Source: Casp-actino8 sp001510335 (GTDB lineage: Bacteria; Actinomycetota; Acidimicrobiia; Acidimicrobiales; Ilumatobacteraceae). From it: a stretch of 64,000 nucleotides of DNA. The stretch lies in contig JAQCEM010000007.1 in NCBI GenBank assembly GCA_027729635.1, positions 1 through 64,000 on the forward strand. Reading direction: 5' to 3'. Below the pieces are notes generated by a model. It saw nothing but the letters and a program-made list of their open reading frames with translations, did not search any database and was not told the DNA's origin. Below are positions 16,660 to 24,098 of this stretch, piece after piece. The position numbers and the translations under genes were made by a program. Position 1 is the stretch's first letter; every line of letters starts with the position of its first letter.

Positions 16660-17406
16660 ATGTCTGATGTTCAGGTGACAACACCAGCGACAACTTCGCC
16701 GAATGGAGCCTCACCACAGATTTGGACAATTGTGGTCGCAGGTGGTTCAGGGCGTCGTTTTGGGACAATGAAGCAGTACGAGATGATTGGCGACCGCCGG
16801 GTGCTCGATCATGCCATCGGGGTCGCACTATTCAGTAGCGACGGGGTCGTCGTTGTCGTTCCGGTCGATGATGTTGCCGATGAAACGACCATCCAGGCCC
16901 CTTATCCGCAGGTGCGGGTGGTGTCGGGTGGTCCAACTCGAACTGCAAGTGTGCGAAACGGCCTGACTGCCGTACCCACTGACGCAACGTTGATTTTGGT
17001 GCATGATGCAGCACGACCTTTTGCGTCGGACCAGTTGTATCGCTTAGTGATCGCCGCAGTTGTGTCGGGTGCCGATGGCTCGGTTCCAGGTTTGCCTGTT
17101 GTTGACACGGTGAAGGTGATTGAAGTGGCGCACTCGTCGGTGGTTGACGCAGTCGTTCCTCATGTTGTGAGTACACCTGATCGCGCCACTTTGGTAGCTG
17201 TGCAAACCCCGCAGGCATTTCGTGCGGAGATTTTACGTCGGGCGTATATCCCCGAGATTGATGGCACCGACGATTCATCATTGGTTGAGGCAATTGGCGG
17301 TACCGTCATAGTTGTGCCTGGTGAAGTAAACAATCGCAAAATTACGCATCCCGAAGATTTGGTGTGGGCTCGTGAATTCATTGCAAGCAAGCAGGCCAGT
17401 TCATGA
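16660..17406 (+). CDS. ispD: 2-C-methyl-D-erythritol 4-phosphate cytidylyltransferase
   Basis: 248 residues. It transfers CMP to MEP in the non-mevalonate isoprenoid pathway. Visible motifs: nucleotide-binding VVAGGSGRRFGTMKQY, central VSGGPTRTASVRNGL, metal-binding VHDAARPF, and the C-terminal NRKITHPEDL. ATG 16660 (MSDVQ) is preferred over 16639 because the extra seven residues are not conserved-looking and run into the divergent crp start region. The ispF start overlaps its stop (ATGA at 17403-17406). Confidence 0.96.
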   Translation: MSDVQVTTPATTSPNGASPQIWTIVVAGGSGRRFGTMKQYEMIGDRRVLDHAIGVALFSSDGVVVVVPVDDVADETTIQAPYPQVRVVSGGPTRTASVRNGLTAVPTDATLILVHDAARPFASDQLYRLVIAAVVSGADGSVPGLPVVDTVKVIEVAHSSVVDAVVPHVVSTPDRATLVAVQTPQAFRAEILRRAYIPEIDGTDDSSLVEAIGGTVIVVPGEVNNRKITHPEDLVWAREFIASKQASS

Positions 17407-17906
17407 GTATTACCGGAGTACGCGTTGGTCAAGGTTTTGATATTCATCGTTTCAGCGATGATCCGAATCGACCGTTGGTTTTAGGTGGAGTTACATTTGA
17501 GGGCATACGCGGACTTGAAGGTCATAGTGACGCTGATGCAATTGCGCACGCATGTGCCGATGCATTGTTAGGTGCTGCTGGCCTTGGCGACATTGGTCAG
17601 CATTTTCCCGATACCGATCCGCAATGGAAAGGTGTTGATTCGCTCAAGCTTCTTGATCACGTGGCCATGTTGGTACGGGCTCAAGGTTGGGTCATTGGCA
17701 ACATTGATTGCAGCGTTGTCTGCGAACAACCAAAGTTGGCGCCGCGCCGCGAAGAGATGCAACAAAAGTTGTCGAGGGTAACTGGTGCACCAGTCTCGGT
17801 GAAGGGTCGTCGTGCAGAAGGTCTTGGTGCACTCGGCCGTCAAGAAGGCATTGCCTGTTGGGCAGTTGCCGTGATTTTTCAAGTTGAAAACAGGAGTGAA
17901 GTCTGA
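17403..17906 (+). CDS. ispF: 2-C-methyl-D-erythritol 2,4-cyclodiphosphate synthase
   Basis: 167 residues. It cyclises CDP-ME-2-phosphate, releasing CMP. Metal ligands are visible in GFDIHRF and GHSDADAIAHACADALLGAAGLGDIGQHFPDTDP. The CDP-binding loop, usually K-A-T-T-T-E-x-L-G-F-T-G-R-G-E-G, reads K134-G-R-R-A-E-G-L-G-A-L-G-R-Q-E-G here, so the threonines that normally hold the cytidine diphosphate are replaced by Arg-Arg-Ala. It is translationally coupled to both ispD and the rRNA methyltransferase gene (TGATG at 17904-17908). The usual actinobacterial cysS between ispF and rlmB is missing. Confidence 0.95.
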   Translation: MSITGVRVGQGFDIHRFSDDPNRPLVLGGVTFEGIRGLEGHSDADAIAHACADALLGAAGLGDIGQHFPDTDPQWKGVDSLKLLDHVAMLVRAQGWVIGNIDCSVVCEQPKLAPRREEMQQKLSRVTGAPVSVKGRRAEGLGALGRQEGIACWAVAVIFQVENRSEV

Positions 17907-18946
17907 TGGCTGCACGTAAAAGTTCGAGTCCTCGCCCCGTATCAGGTGGCAAAGGAAAACCTGCACCAAAGCCAACTGGTCGCGAGCGTCCAGCGTCGCG
18001 CAAGGTGTCGGCCGGCAAAGGAAAGCCCGCACCTTCGGGTGGCCCTGTTGCCAAAGGTCGCAACCCCGGACCATCGAGTCGCGGTCCTCGCGTACCTGAT
18101 GCTCGAGGAGCCGCGCGCACAGGCCCCGTGCAAGCAGGGCCAATTAAGCCCGGGCGTGCGTCTGGTCGTGGTTCGGGTCGCTCCACCGGTGACAAAGACG
18201 ATGATCTCGGTGGTACTCAAATTGAAGGTCGTCAAGCAGTACGCGAACTTCTCATTGCTGGTCGCCGCCGCACATTCGAGGTGTGGATTGCTGGCGATCT
18301 TGATGAAAGCGATGTGGTTGAAGACATCAAGCAACTCGCGCGTGCGAACCGCGTGCCGGTGATTGAAGTCAGTCGGAAGAAACTTGATTACACCGCACGC
18401 AGCGAAGCCCCGCAAGGAGTCTTGGCACACGCTGAACCATTGCCATCGGTTCCGATTGATGCATTGCTGCGTCGTCGTCCTGGCAAAGCACCGTTCTTGG
18501 TTGCCGTTGATGGCGTCACCGATCCAGGCAACTTGGGCGCGCTGTTGCGCTGTTGCGATGGCGCCGGCGTTGACGGAGTGATTTTGCCGCGTCATCGCAG
18601 TGTGCACATCACGCCGACTGTGGCCAAAACATCCGTTGGCGCAATTGAGTATGTGCCGATGTCAGTTGTGGGTGGCCTGCCCACCACATTGGCGCGAATG
18701 CGCGAACTGGGCATTTGGGTGGTGGGTCTTGACGATGCAGCCGACAAGTCGCTGTTTGAACTCGGAGACTTAGCGACTGAGGGCATTTGCTTGGTCATGG
18801 GCGCTGAAGGAACTGGGTTATCTCGCCTTGTTCGCGAGCGCTGTGACCTGATTGTGAGCATTCCGATGAAGGGCCGCCTGAGTTCGCTAAATGTTTCTGT
18901 GGCAGCGTCGCTCGCCACATATGAAGTCGCCCGTCATCGTCGCTAG
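17906..18946 (+). CDS. rlmB: TrmH-family 23S rRNA 2'-O-methyltransferase
   Basis: 346 residues. The first 95 or so residues are a disordered basic extension rich in Gly, Pro, Lys and Arg with a repeated GKGKPAP motif. The SpoU substrate-binding domain (IEGRQAVRELLIAGRRRTFEVWIA) and the SPOUT knot follow. Motifs are DPGNLGALLRCCDGAGVDGVILP (motif 1), LVMGAEGTGLSRLVRERCD (motif 2) and IPMKGRLSSLNVSVAASLATYE (motif 3, complete). It is predicted to methylate the ribose of G2251 (E. coli numbering) or an equivalent. Its start overlaps the ispF stop by one base. Confidence 0.92.
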   Translation: MAARKSSSPRPVSGGKGKPAPKPTGRERPASRKVSAGKGKPAPSGGPVAKGRNPGPSSRGPRVPDARGAARTGPVQAGPIKPGRASGRGSGRSTGDKDDDLGGTQIEGRQAVRELLIAGRRRTFEVWIAGDLDESDVVEDIKQLARANRVPVIEVSRKKLDYTARSEAPQGVLAHAEPLPSVPIDALLRRRPGKAPFLVAVDGVTDPGNLGALLRCCDGAGVDGVILPRHRSVHITPTVAKTSVGAIEYVPMSVVGGLPTTLARMRELGIWVVGLDDAADKSLFELGDLATEGICLVMGAEGTGLSRLVRERCDLIVSIPMKGRLSSLNVSVAASLATYEVARHRR

Positions 18947-18971
18947 CCTGCAGGCGTTGCGTCAGCGACAC

Positions 18972-19043
18972 GCCGGGTTAGCTCAGTGGTAGAGCAACCG
19001 CCTTGTAAGTGGTAGGTCGTGGGTTCAATCCCCACACCCGGCT
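18972..19043 (+). tRNA. tRNA-Thr (UGU)
   Basis: Cloverleaf with acceptor GCCGGGT/ACCCGGC, D-arm AGCTCAGTGGTAGAGC, anticodon stem ACCGC/GTGGT with loop CTTGTAA (anticodon TGT), T-arm GTGGG-TTCAATC-CCCAC, discriminator T. No CCA is encoded (the next bases are CTC). It lies 25 bases after rlmB and converges with udk. Confidence 0.97.
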
Positions 19044-19063
19044 CTCTGTGTATTGCGGGTGAG

Positions 19064-19696
19064 TCAGCGTAAAACTTCGCGAATGCGGGCGACGAGCACA
19101 TTGAACGCGGCGTCGTTTTGGCCACCTTCAGGGAAAATCACGTCAGCGAAGCGCTTACTTGGCTCGACGAAAAATTCGTGACTGGGCCGAACGGTCGCCA
19201 AATACTGGGCAATCACGCTGTCGTGCGTGCGTCCTCGATCGGTGATATCGCGTTGGAGTCGTCGCGTGAGGCGAATATCGGCGGGCGTGTCGACAAAAAT
19301 CTTGAGATCAAAAAGTTCGCGCAGGGCCGGATCGATCAGGGTCAAAATGCCTTCGAACACCACAATCTTTGTCGGATGGATGACCTCAACTTCGGCTGAA
19401 CGATTGTGATCGGCGTAGTCGTACACCGGGACTTTGGTGGTCTGGCCCGTAATGAGGTTGGTGAGTTGCTTGATCATGAGAGGCCACTCAAAAGCATCGG
19501 GATGGTCGTAGTTGGCGGCCGCTCGAACCTCAAAGGCTTCGTGGGTGCGGTCGATGTAGTACGCGTCTTGGCGAATCAAGGCCAGATTGTCGGGGCCAAT
19601 GACCTCAACGAGTCGCTCGGCGACGGTCGTCTTGCCCGAGCACGTGCCTCCAGCGACGCCTATAACGAAAGGTTTTGCGGCATTTTCCCTGCTCAT
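19064..19696 (-). CDS. udk: Uridine kinase
   Basis: About 210 residues from ATG 19696; the 30 residues further upstream look non-coding. It is a P-loop kinase with Walker A GVAGGTCSGKTT, the RQDAYYID substrate strand, the HPDAFEWPLM segment typical of uridine kinases, the VFEGILTL Walker B and the lid RLTRRLQRDITDRGRTHDSV. It phosphorylates uridine and cytidine for pyrimidine salvage. A TACCCT element at 19706-19711 (minus) would give a leader of only a few bases. Confidence 0.93.
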   Translation of the reverse strand: MSRENAAKPFVIGVAGGTCSGKTTVAERLVEVIGPDNLALIRQDAYYIDRTHEAFEVRAAANYDHPDAFEWPLMIKQLTNLITGQTTKVPVYDYADHNRSAEVEVIHPTKIVVFEGILTLIDPALRELFDLKIFVDTPADIRLTRRLQRDITDRGRTHDSVIAQYLATVRPSHEFFVEPSKRFADVIFPEGGQNDAAFNVLVARIREVLR

Positions 19697-19802
19697 GCAC
19701 ACTCGAGGGTAGTCGCTGGCGGCTCCTGTAGCACCCTTGGTGGCGGGAAATGGTTTCCGTCGGTGCTTGTATTGGGGCACCTCCAACGGGCAGGCTTAAG
19801 GC

Positions 19803-20063
19803 ATGTCCCTAAGCGAACGTGAACAAGCAATCCTGGATTTTGAGCGGGGCTGGTGGACCGAAGATGGCGTGAAAGACCTGATGTTGCGCGAGCGCTTCAG
19901 TTGTTCGGCTGATGATTACTACAACGAATTGAACAGGCTGCTGGATACCGCCGAAGCATTAGCGTACGATCCTCTTGTTGTTCGCCGTTTACAAAGGGCG
20001 CGTGAGCGACGTCGTCGTATGCGTCTTGATGGCGCTTCTGAGTCTGGAGGGTTGCAAGCATGA
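19803..20063 (+). CDS. DUF3263 protein
   Basis: An 86-residue actinobacterial DUF3263 protein (ILDFERGWWTEDGVKDLMLRERFSCSADDYYNELNRLLDTAEALAYDPLVVRRLQRARERRRRMR), with helical DNA-binding-like character and a very basic C-terminal stretch. Its stop overlaps the next start (ATGA at 20060). The same two-gene arrangement (Rv0430-Rv0431) lies near groEL2 in M. tuberculosis, and groEL is 4 kb downstream here. Function is unknown. Confidence 0.9.
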   Translation: MSLSEREQAILDFERGWWTEDGVKDLMLRERFSCSADDYYNELNRLLDTAEALAYDPLVVRRLQRARERRRRMRLDGASESGGLQA

Positions 20064-20671
20064 ACACAGAAGATGCCAACGAATCAACAGGTCGTAGTGG
20101 CCGAAGCGGCGCAAACGGGGTCAGCGTTTCAACCACACTGAGTGTGATTGTCGCAGCGATTGCTGTCTTGCTCGGTTTCTTGATTTTGCGTGATGTCAAT
20201 CGTGATCGCGATGATGTCAGTGCACCTATTACAACTGAAGCAACAATCGTTGATCCTTCTGGAGAAGTAACTGTTGCGCCTACCGAAACAACCACGCTTC
20301 CACGCACTGGTTTCAAGATTTTAGTTGCCAATGCTTCTGGAGTGACGGGTTCGGCTGGACAGATGTCGACTGCACTGCAGTCAGAACAATTTATTGTTTC
20401 GCAACCCGTCAACGCTGATGTCACGTACGGTAGGCAAAGTGTCACGGTTGTTTTCTATGTGCCTGGATATGAGGCCGGTGCAACTGCTGTCGCCGAAATT
20501 TTGGGCGGAATACAAATTCAGCCTGTTGCAACACCAGCACCAGTTGAAGGTGGTTCACTTGGCGAAGCGCAAGTCTTAGTCATGCTGGGCACCGACCTCG
20601 CTGGCAAGTTGTTGCCAGGTGCATTGCCCGCAGCTCCGGTCGACACAACAACAACTGTCGCACCGGCCTGA
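20060..20671 (+). CDS. LytR_C-domain membrane protein (VirR-like)
   Basis: 203 residues: short cytosolic N-terminus, one membrane helix (about 22-45; VSTTLSVIVAAIAVLLGFLIL), a Thr/Pro-rich linker, then a LytR C-terminal domain (about 88-180; FKILVANASGVTGSAGQMSTALQ ... SVTVVFYVPGYEAGATAVAEIL) and a Thr/Pro/Ala tail. LytR_C domains bind cell-envelope material. The M. tuberculosis counterpart Rv0431 (VirR) affects vesicle production and wall integrity. It is coupled to DUF3263 and converges with glycerate kinase. Confidence 0.85.
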   Translation: MNTEDANESTGRSGRSGANGVSVSTTLSVIVAAIAVLLGFLILRDVNRDRDDVSAPITTEATIVDPSGEVTVAPTETTTLPRTGFKILVANASGVTGSAGQMSTALQSEQFIVSQPVNADVTYGRQSVTVVFYVPGYEAGATAVAEILGGIQIQPVATPAPVEGGSLGEAQVLVMLGTDLAGKLLPGALPAAPVDTTTTVAPA

Positions 20672-20672
20672 T

Positions 20673-21686
20673 TTATTGCGGCGACATTTGCCGCAGTAAT
20701 TCAAGTGCTGCGTGCTCAATGCACCACAGTGGTTCGTTCATTGCCTTGTCGTGACCGTACATTTCAGTCAGTGAAATTAAGGGTTTAGGCCGCACGACTT
20801 CGGAATCAAGTTCGGCATCGAATTCGAATGAGCCGACAATGGCTGCCACAGGTGTTTTGAAATGTTGACAGTTGTCAATGACGCCACCGACAACTTTCCC
20901 GTCGTAACTGGTGTGATCGAGTTGACCTTCGCCAGTGATCACAAAATCAGCGTTTTTGATGCGATCGCTGAGATTCAATTCATCGGCAACCAAGTCGAAG
21001 CCCGGAATTAACTTGCCACCGAGTGCAACGAGTCCACCTGCCAATCCGCCGGCTGCACCGCCGCCTTCAATGAGTGAAACATCAACACCGCAGTTTTCGC
21101 GATACATCTGCACCAAACGTTCAAGACGTCCGGTGAGTAGTCGTACTTGACTTGGTGTTGCACCTTTTTGTGGGCCAAAAACTTTTGCTGCATCAACAAA
21201 ACGCGTCGTCACATCACAGGCAACTAAAAACTCAACTGCCTTCAGTCGAGCGGGTGCATGAATTGCGCGCACCGCTCCAAGGCCGCCATCAGTCGTTGCT
21301 GAACCACCGAGACAAACAATGATTCGTTCGGCGCCGAGATCGAGCGCTTTGTCGATGAGTTCGCCAGTTCCGGTTGTAGAAGCCGAGACTGCGTCATTTT
21401 TTGTTGGGCCACCGACGAGCGAGAGGCCAGAAGCACGGGCCATTTCAATCACGGCGGTGCCGTTGTGAAAGCGCCACTGTGTTTTCACTGGATCGCCAAG
21501 TGGGCCAGTCACTATTGATTCACGATTTGGTCCACCCAAAATGTCGAGAGTTCCTTCGCCGCCATCGGCCAGCGCCAATTCGTCGCAGTCGTGGCCGAGT
21601 TCCCAGCAGGCGTGCCCGATTGCTTTGGCGACATCAGCGGCGAAAGCAGTTCCTTTGAATTTGTCAACTGCAGCCAAAACACGCAC
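20673..21686 (-). CDS. Glycerate 2-kinase family protein
   Basis: About 337 residues from GTG 21686 (VRVLAAVDKFKGT), which fits the family N-terminus M-K-I-x-x-A-P-D-S-F-K-G. Starting at an upstream ATG (21734) would overlap the divergent lipoprotein start. Motifs: LADGGEGTLDIL, GLGAERI-like LGAERIIVCLGGSATTDGGLGA, GGGAAGGLAGGL and the C-terminal TGEGQLD. It phosphorylates glycerate, feeding serine- or glyoxylate-derived carbon into glycolysis. No partner pathway gene is adjacent. Confidence 0.88.
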   Translation of the reverse strand: MRVLAAVDKFKGTAFAADVAKAIGHACWELGHDCDELALADGGEGTLDILGGPNRESIVTGPLGDPVKTQWRFHNGTAVIEMARASGLSLVGGPTKNDAVSASTTGTGELIDKALDLGAERIIVCLGGSATTDGGLGAVRAIHAPARLKAVEFLVACDVTTRFVDAAKVFGPQKGATPSQVRLLTGRLERLVQMYRENCGVDVSLIEGGGAAGGLAGGLVALGGKLIPGFDLVADELNLSDRIKNADFVITGEGQLDHTSYDGKVVGGVIDNCQHFKTPVAAIVGSFEFDAELDSEVVRPKPLISLTEMYGHDKAMNEPLWCIEHAALELLRQMSPQ

Positions 21687-21732
21687 GGAGTCAGTCTTGC
21701 GCTTGGCGGCTCTGAGGGATATTGTTTTTCGC

Positions 21733-22062
21733 ATGAAATTCTCAACGCAAAAATTCCTGGTCACTCTGGCTTTGGTTCCTGCTGCGGCTTTTACCTTCGC
21801 TTCGTGTGGTGGAAGTAGCGAGCCTGCGGGTGATCAAGCGGCTGCGGCCGAGTTGTACATCAAGCTCTACAGTCCGTCGAATCTTGACTGTGTCCGTTCA
21901 GAACACAAGAAGGTAGATAACGAAACGGCGACGCATCTCCTCGAGGCGTATCAGGCCTACGAGGCCTACGAGTATGACAAGGAAGACGCCGCCTATGCCG
22001 CAATTGGCGAGGAGAACTTGACTGAACTGACGGGGGCCCTCAACAAGTGTGCTCTTGGCTGA
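21733..22062 (+). CDS. Small secreted lipoprotein
   Basis: 109 residues with a lipoprotein signal peptide (MKFSTQKFLVTLALVPAAAF, lipobox TFASC near residue 25). The mature part is short and charged, with two further cysteines (NLDCVRSE and NKCALG), an acidic Tyr-rich helix (YQAYEAYEYDKEDAAYAAIGEENL) and no known domain. A TATTGT -10-like element one base off the leaderless position precedes it. I do not recognise the family. Confidence 0.75.
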   Translation: MKFSTQKFLVTLALVPAAAFTFASCGGSSEPAGDQAAAAELYIKLYSPSNLDCVRSEHKKVDNETATHLLEAYQAYEAYEYDKEDAAYAAIGEENLTELTGALNKCALG

Positions 22063-22087
22063 AATAGTTCGGACATCAGTCGCCTAG

Positions 22088-22123
22088 TTGGGATATACCT
22101 GACCGAGTAGGTAGGGTTTTGTT
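22088..22123 (+). promoter_or_regulatory. Leaderless promoter of sulfur-carrier gene
   Basis: -35 TTGGGA (22088-22093), an 18-base spacer and -10 TAGGGT (22112-22117), then six bases to ATG 22124. This is among the clearest leaderless promoters in the window. Confidence 0.65.
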
Positions 22124-22399
22124 ATGTCCGTAACCGTTCGCATTCCGACAACCCTTCGTCCACTCTCGGGTGGAAACTCCACCGTGTCTGTTGAGGGTGC
22201 GACCCTGGGCGACGTGTTGGCCAATCTTGAGGCAGCGCACCCCGGATTCAAAGATCGTTTGTTTGATGACAATGGTGGCTTGCGTCGCTTCGTGAACTTG
22301 TTTGTCGCTGACGATGATGTGCGTTACTTGCAGGGTCTCGAGACTCCGGTGCCCGCGGGCGAAACCGTGAGCATCATTCCTGCTGTCGCCGGCGGCTGA
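22124..22399 (+). CDS. cysO: MoaD/ThiS-fold sulfur carrier, CysO-like
   Basis: 91 residues with a ubiquitin-like beta-grasp and a C-terminal Gly-Gly, the site of thiocarboxylation. The whole pattern (VRIPTTLRPLSGG ... ANLEAAHPGFKDRLFDDNGGLRRFVNLFVADDDVRYLQGLETPVPAGETVSIIPAVAGG) is close to mycobacterial CysO, which delivers sulfide to O-phosphoserine through CysM. The usual partners cysM and mec+ are not adjacent, so a molybdopterin MoaD role remains possible given the molybdenum genes in this window. Confidence 0.88.
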   Translation: MSVTVRIPTTLRPLSGGNSTVSVEGATLGDVLANLEAAHPGFKDRLFDDNGGLRRFVNLFVADDDVRYLQGLETPVPAGETVSIIPAVAGG

Positions 22400-22407
22400 T
22401 CAGAAAC

Positions 22408-23880
22408 TCAGGCTGCTGAAGACAGTAGTTCCAAGAATTCACCTCGACGCTTTGGCCCCAACGGGACTTCAGCAGGTCGGTTTTCGCGATCTTGCCAAAT
22501 AGCAAACACGCGATTCATCACTTCGGGATTATTCATCATTGCATCAGGTGCAGTGAGCAAATTGAGATTGCGCATGAACGCACGCAACACCACGGGGTCG
22601 TAACGCAACGCCGGCAACAATCCTTCGCGCAGAACTGAGCGCATAAATGTTTTCGGATCGGCAGTGTCAACATCGGGGTCATCGCCCTTCAATAACGACG
22701 ATGACACGCGACGTGCTTCGGCATCTTGTTGAACACCTGACAAATACCATGGGACAATGTCGCGTTGAAGAGCAGCGTTGTATTCGGTGGCGAGAGTCAA
22801 AAGGTCATCAGCATGATCGTTGATGGCTTGGGCCATGAGATGAGCGCCCCAATAACCAATTGAACAACCGCGTCCATACAACGGGTTTGTGCACAGCACT
22901 GCATCACCAACGGGCAACATGCCAAGCACCAATGGTTTTCCGTCAACGACGAAATGGCGTTGACGATTCAACAAACCAGCCATCACAAAAACTTCATCAA
23001 CTAAGGGTGTGGCACGTCCATCAAGGTATGGAGCCGTTGCGCCTAATTTGCGCGCTGCTTCATCAAATGTTGCGGGATCAGAGAGTTTGGTACGAAGTTC
23101 AGCATCATCAGTTGGCGCAGCCAGTGTGATTGAGAACGTGTTGTTATCGCCCACAAAAACGCCGTACTTGATGTACCCAAGATCGCCACCGATGGGGCCA
23201 TTGCGTGGGGGATAGGTCTGACCAGGGTTCAGTCGATAAAAGCGCGACGTGTAGATGATGCCGGTGTCTTCAACTTCTTCTTGAACGGGACCAACACCGA
23301 TGTCGTTGAGCCAATCGGGCAAAGCCGAACGTCGTCCACCTGCCACTACAACTAAGTCGGCTGTAAGTTGCGAACCATCTTCAAGGGTGACACCAGTAAT
23401 TCGTTCAAGACCCGAAGCCACATCGGATTCGTGAACGAGACCGTTAACTCCGACTCCGGTTTTGAATGTGACACGACCATCGTCAAGCACAACTCGACGT
23501 AGCACCCACTCAAAAGTGGTGCGACGACACGTGAGCATGTTGAGTTCGGCATCTCCGGGTTCGGGAACAAAGTCCGCCATCGTGGCTGGGAGATCTTCGC
23601 CAAACTTGATTTCGGTGGCGCCGGCTTCGAACAACTTGTCGAGCACATCGGGTTCGTTGGCCTTGAGCAGAGACACCAGACGAGCCAAAAATGCGTGGCT
23701 GTGTCGAACCTGAGGGGCACCTCGACGGTCCCACTCGAAGGCCTCGTCAGCATTTTCGGGCATAGGCGTATCGTCTCGTTCAAGAACAGTGATGTGGTGG
23801 CCGGCTCGGCTGAGTTTGAGGGCTGTGGATAAGCCCGAGATTCCTCCGCCAACGACGATGATGTCCAGGTTCGTGGTCAT
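22408..23880 (-). CDS. FAD-dependent monooxygenase/halogenase-like flavoprotein
   Basis: 490 residues from ATG 23880, with a leaderless promoter directly upstream. An N-terminal Rossmann motif (DIIVVGGGISGLSTALKLSRAGHHITVLERD) is followed by the second dinucleotide strand DLVVVAGGRRSALPDWL and the FAD-ribityl motif VLGMLPVGDAVLCTNPLYGRGCSIGYWGA. It belongs to the group of FAD-dependent oxidoreductases related to aromatic hydroxylases and geranylgeranyl reductase-like proteins. There is no tryptophan-halogenase WxWxIP signature. The substrate is unknown and there is no pathway context. Confidence 0.8.
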   Translation of the reverse strand: MTTNLDIIVVGGGISGLSTALKLSRAGHHITVLERDDTPMPENADEAFEWDRRGAPQVRHSHAFLARLVSLLKANEPDVLDKLFEAGATEIKFGEDLPATMADFVPEPGDAELNMLTCRRTTFEWVLRRVVLDDGRVTFKTGVGVNGLVHESDVASGLERITGVTLEDGSQLTADLVVVAGGRRSALPDWLNDIGVGPVQEEVEDTGIIYTSRFYRLNPGQTYPPRNGPIGGDLGYIKYGVFVGDNNTFSITLAAPTDDAELRTKLSDPATFDEAARKLGATAPYLDGRATPLVDEVFVMAGLLNRQRHFVVDGKPLVLGMLPVGDAVLCTNPLYGRGCSIGYWGAHLMAQAINDHADDLLTLATEYNAALQRDIVPWYLSGVQQDAEARRVSSSLLKGDDPDVDTADPKTFMRSVLREGLLPALRYDPVVLRAFMRNLNLLTAPDAMMNNPEVMNRVFAIWQDRENRPAEVPLGPKRRGEFLELLSSAA

Positions 23881-23892
23881 ACGCCAAGGGTA
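23881..23892 (-). promoter_or_regulatory. Leaderless promoter of the flavoprotein gene
   Basis: On the minus strand TACCCT (23887-23892) ends seven bases before the ATG at 23880, with six bases (TGGCGT) between. There is no convincing ribosome site. Confidence 0.55.
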
Positions 23893-23964
23893 GGCGGTGC
23901 GACACAGAATTGTCTGATTTGGCGACAACAAGCAGCCCGATTCGGGGTGAATCCCACTTACTAG

Positions 23965-23999
23965 TTGTCGCTTTAGCACTCCCGCCTCTAGAGTGCTAA
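23965..23999 (+). promoter_or_regulatory. groEL promoter with perfect CIRCE operator
   Basis: A perfect CIRCE element (TTAGCACTC-N9-GAGTGCTAA) spans 23973-23999. A -35 TTGTCG (23965-23970) and -10 TAGAGT (23989-23994, 18-base spacing) place the operator over the core promoter. CIRCE is bound by the heat-shock repressor HrcA, so groEL is predicted to be HrcA-repressed. hrcA itself is not in the window. Confidence 0.95.
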
Positions 24000-24098
24000 C
24001 TGCCGTTCACGGCTGAGTTTGCTCCCGTGAACAGCGCATAAAACTCCATCGATAGTCCGTCGATCGCTCGATCGACATCCCAACGAAAGTGACAACAA

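Noticed and set aside
17942..18607. A 221-codon minus-strand frame opposite rlmB
   Set aside because: Low-complexity antisense of the RlmB extension and SpoU domain. No family features.
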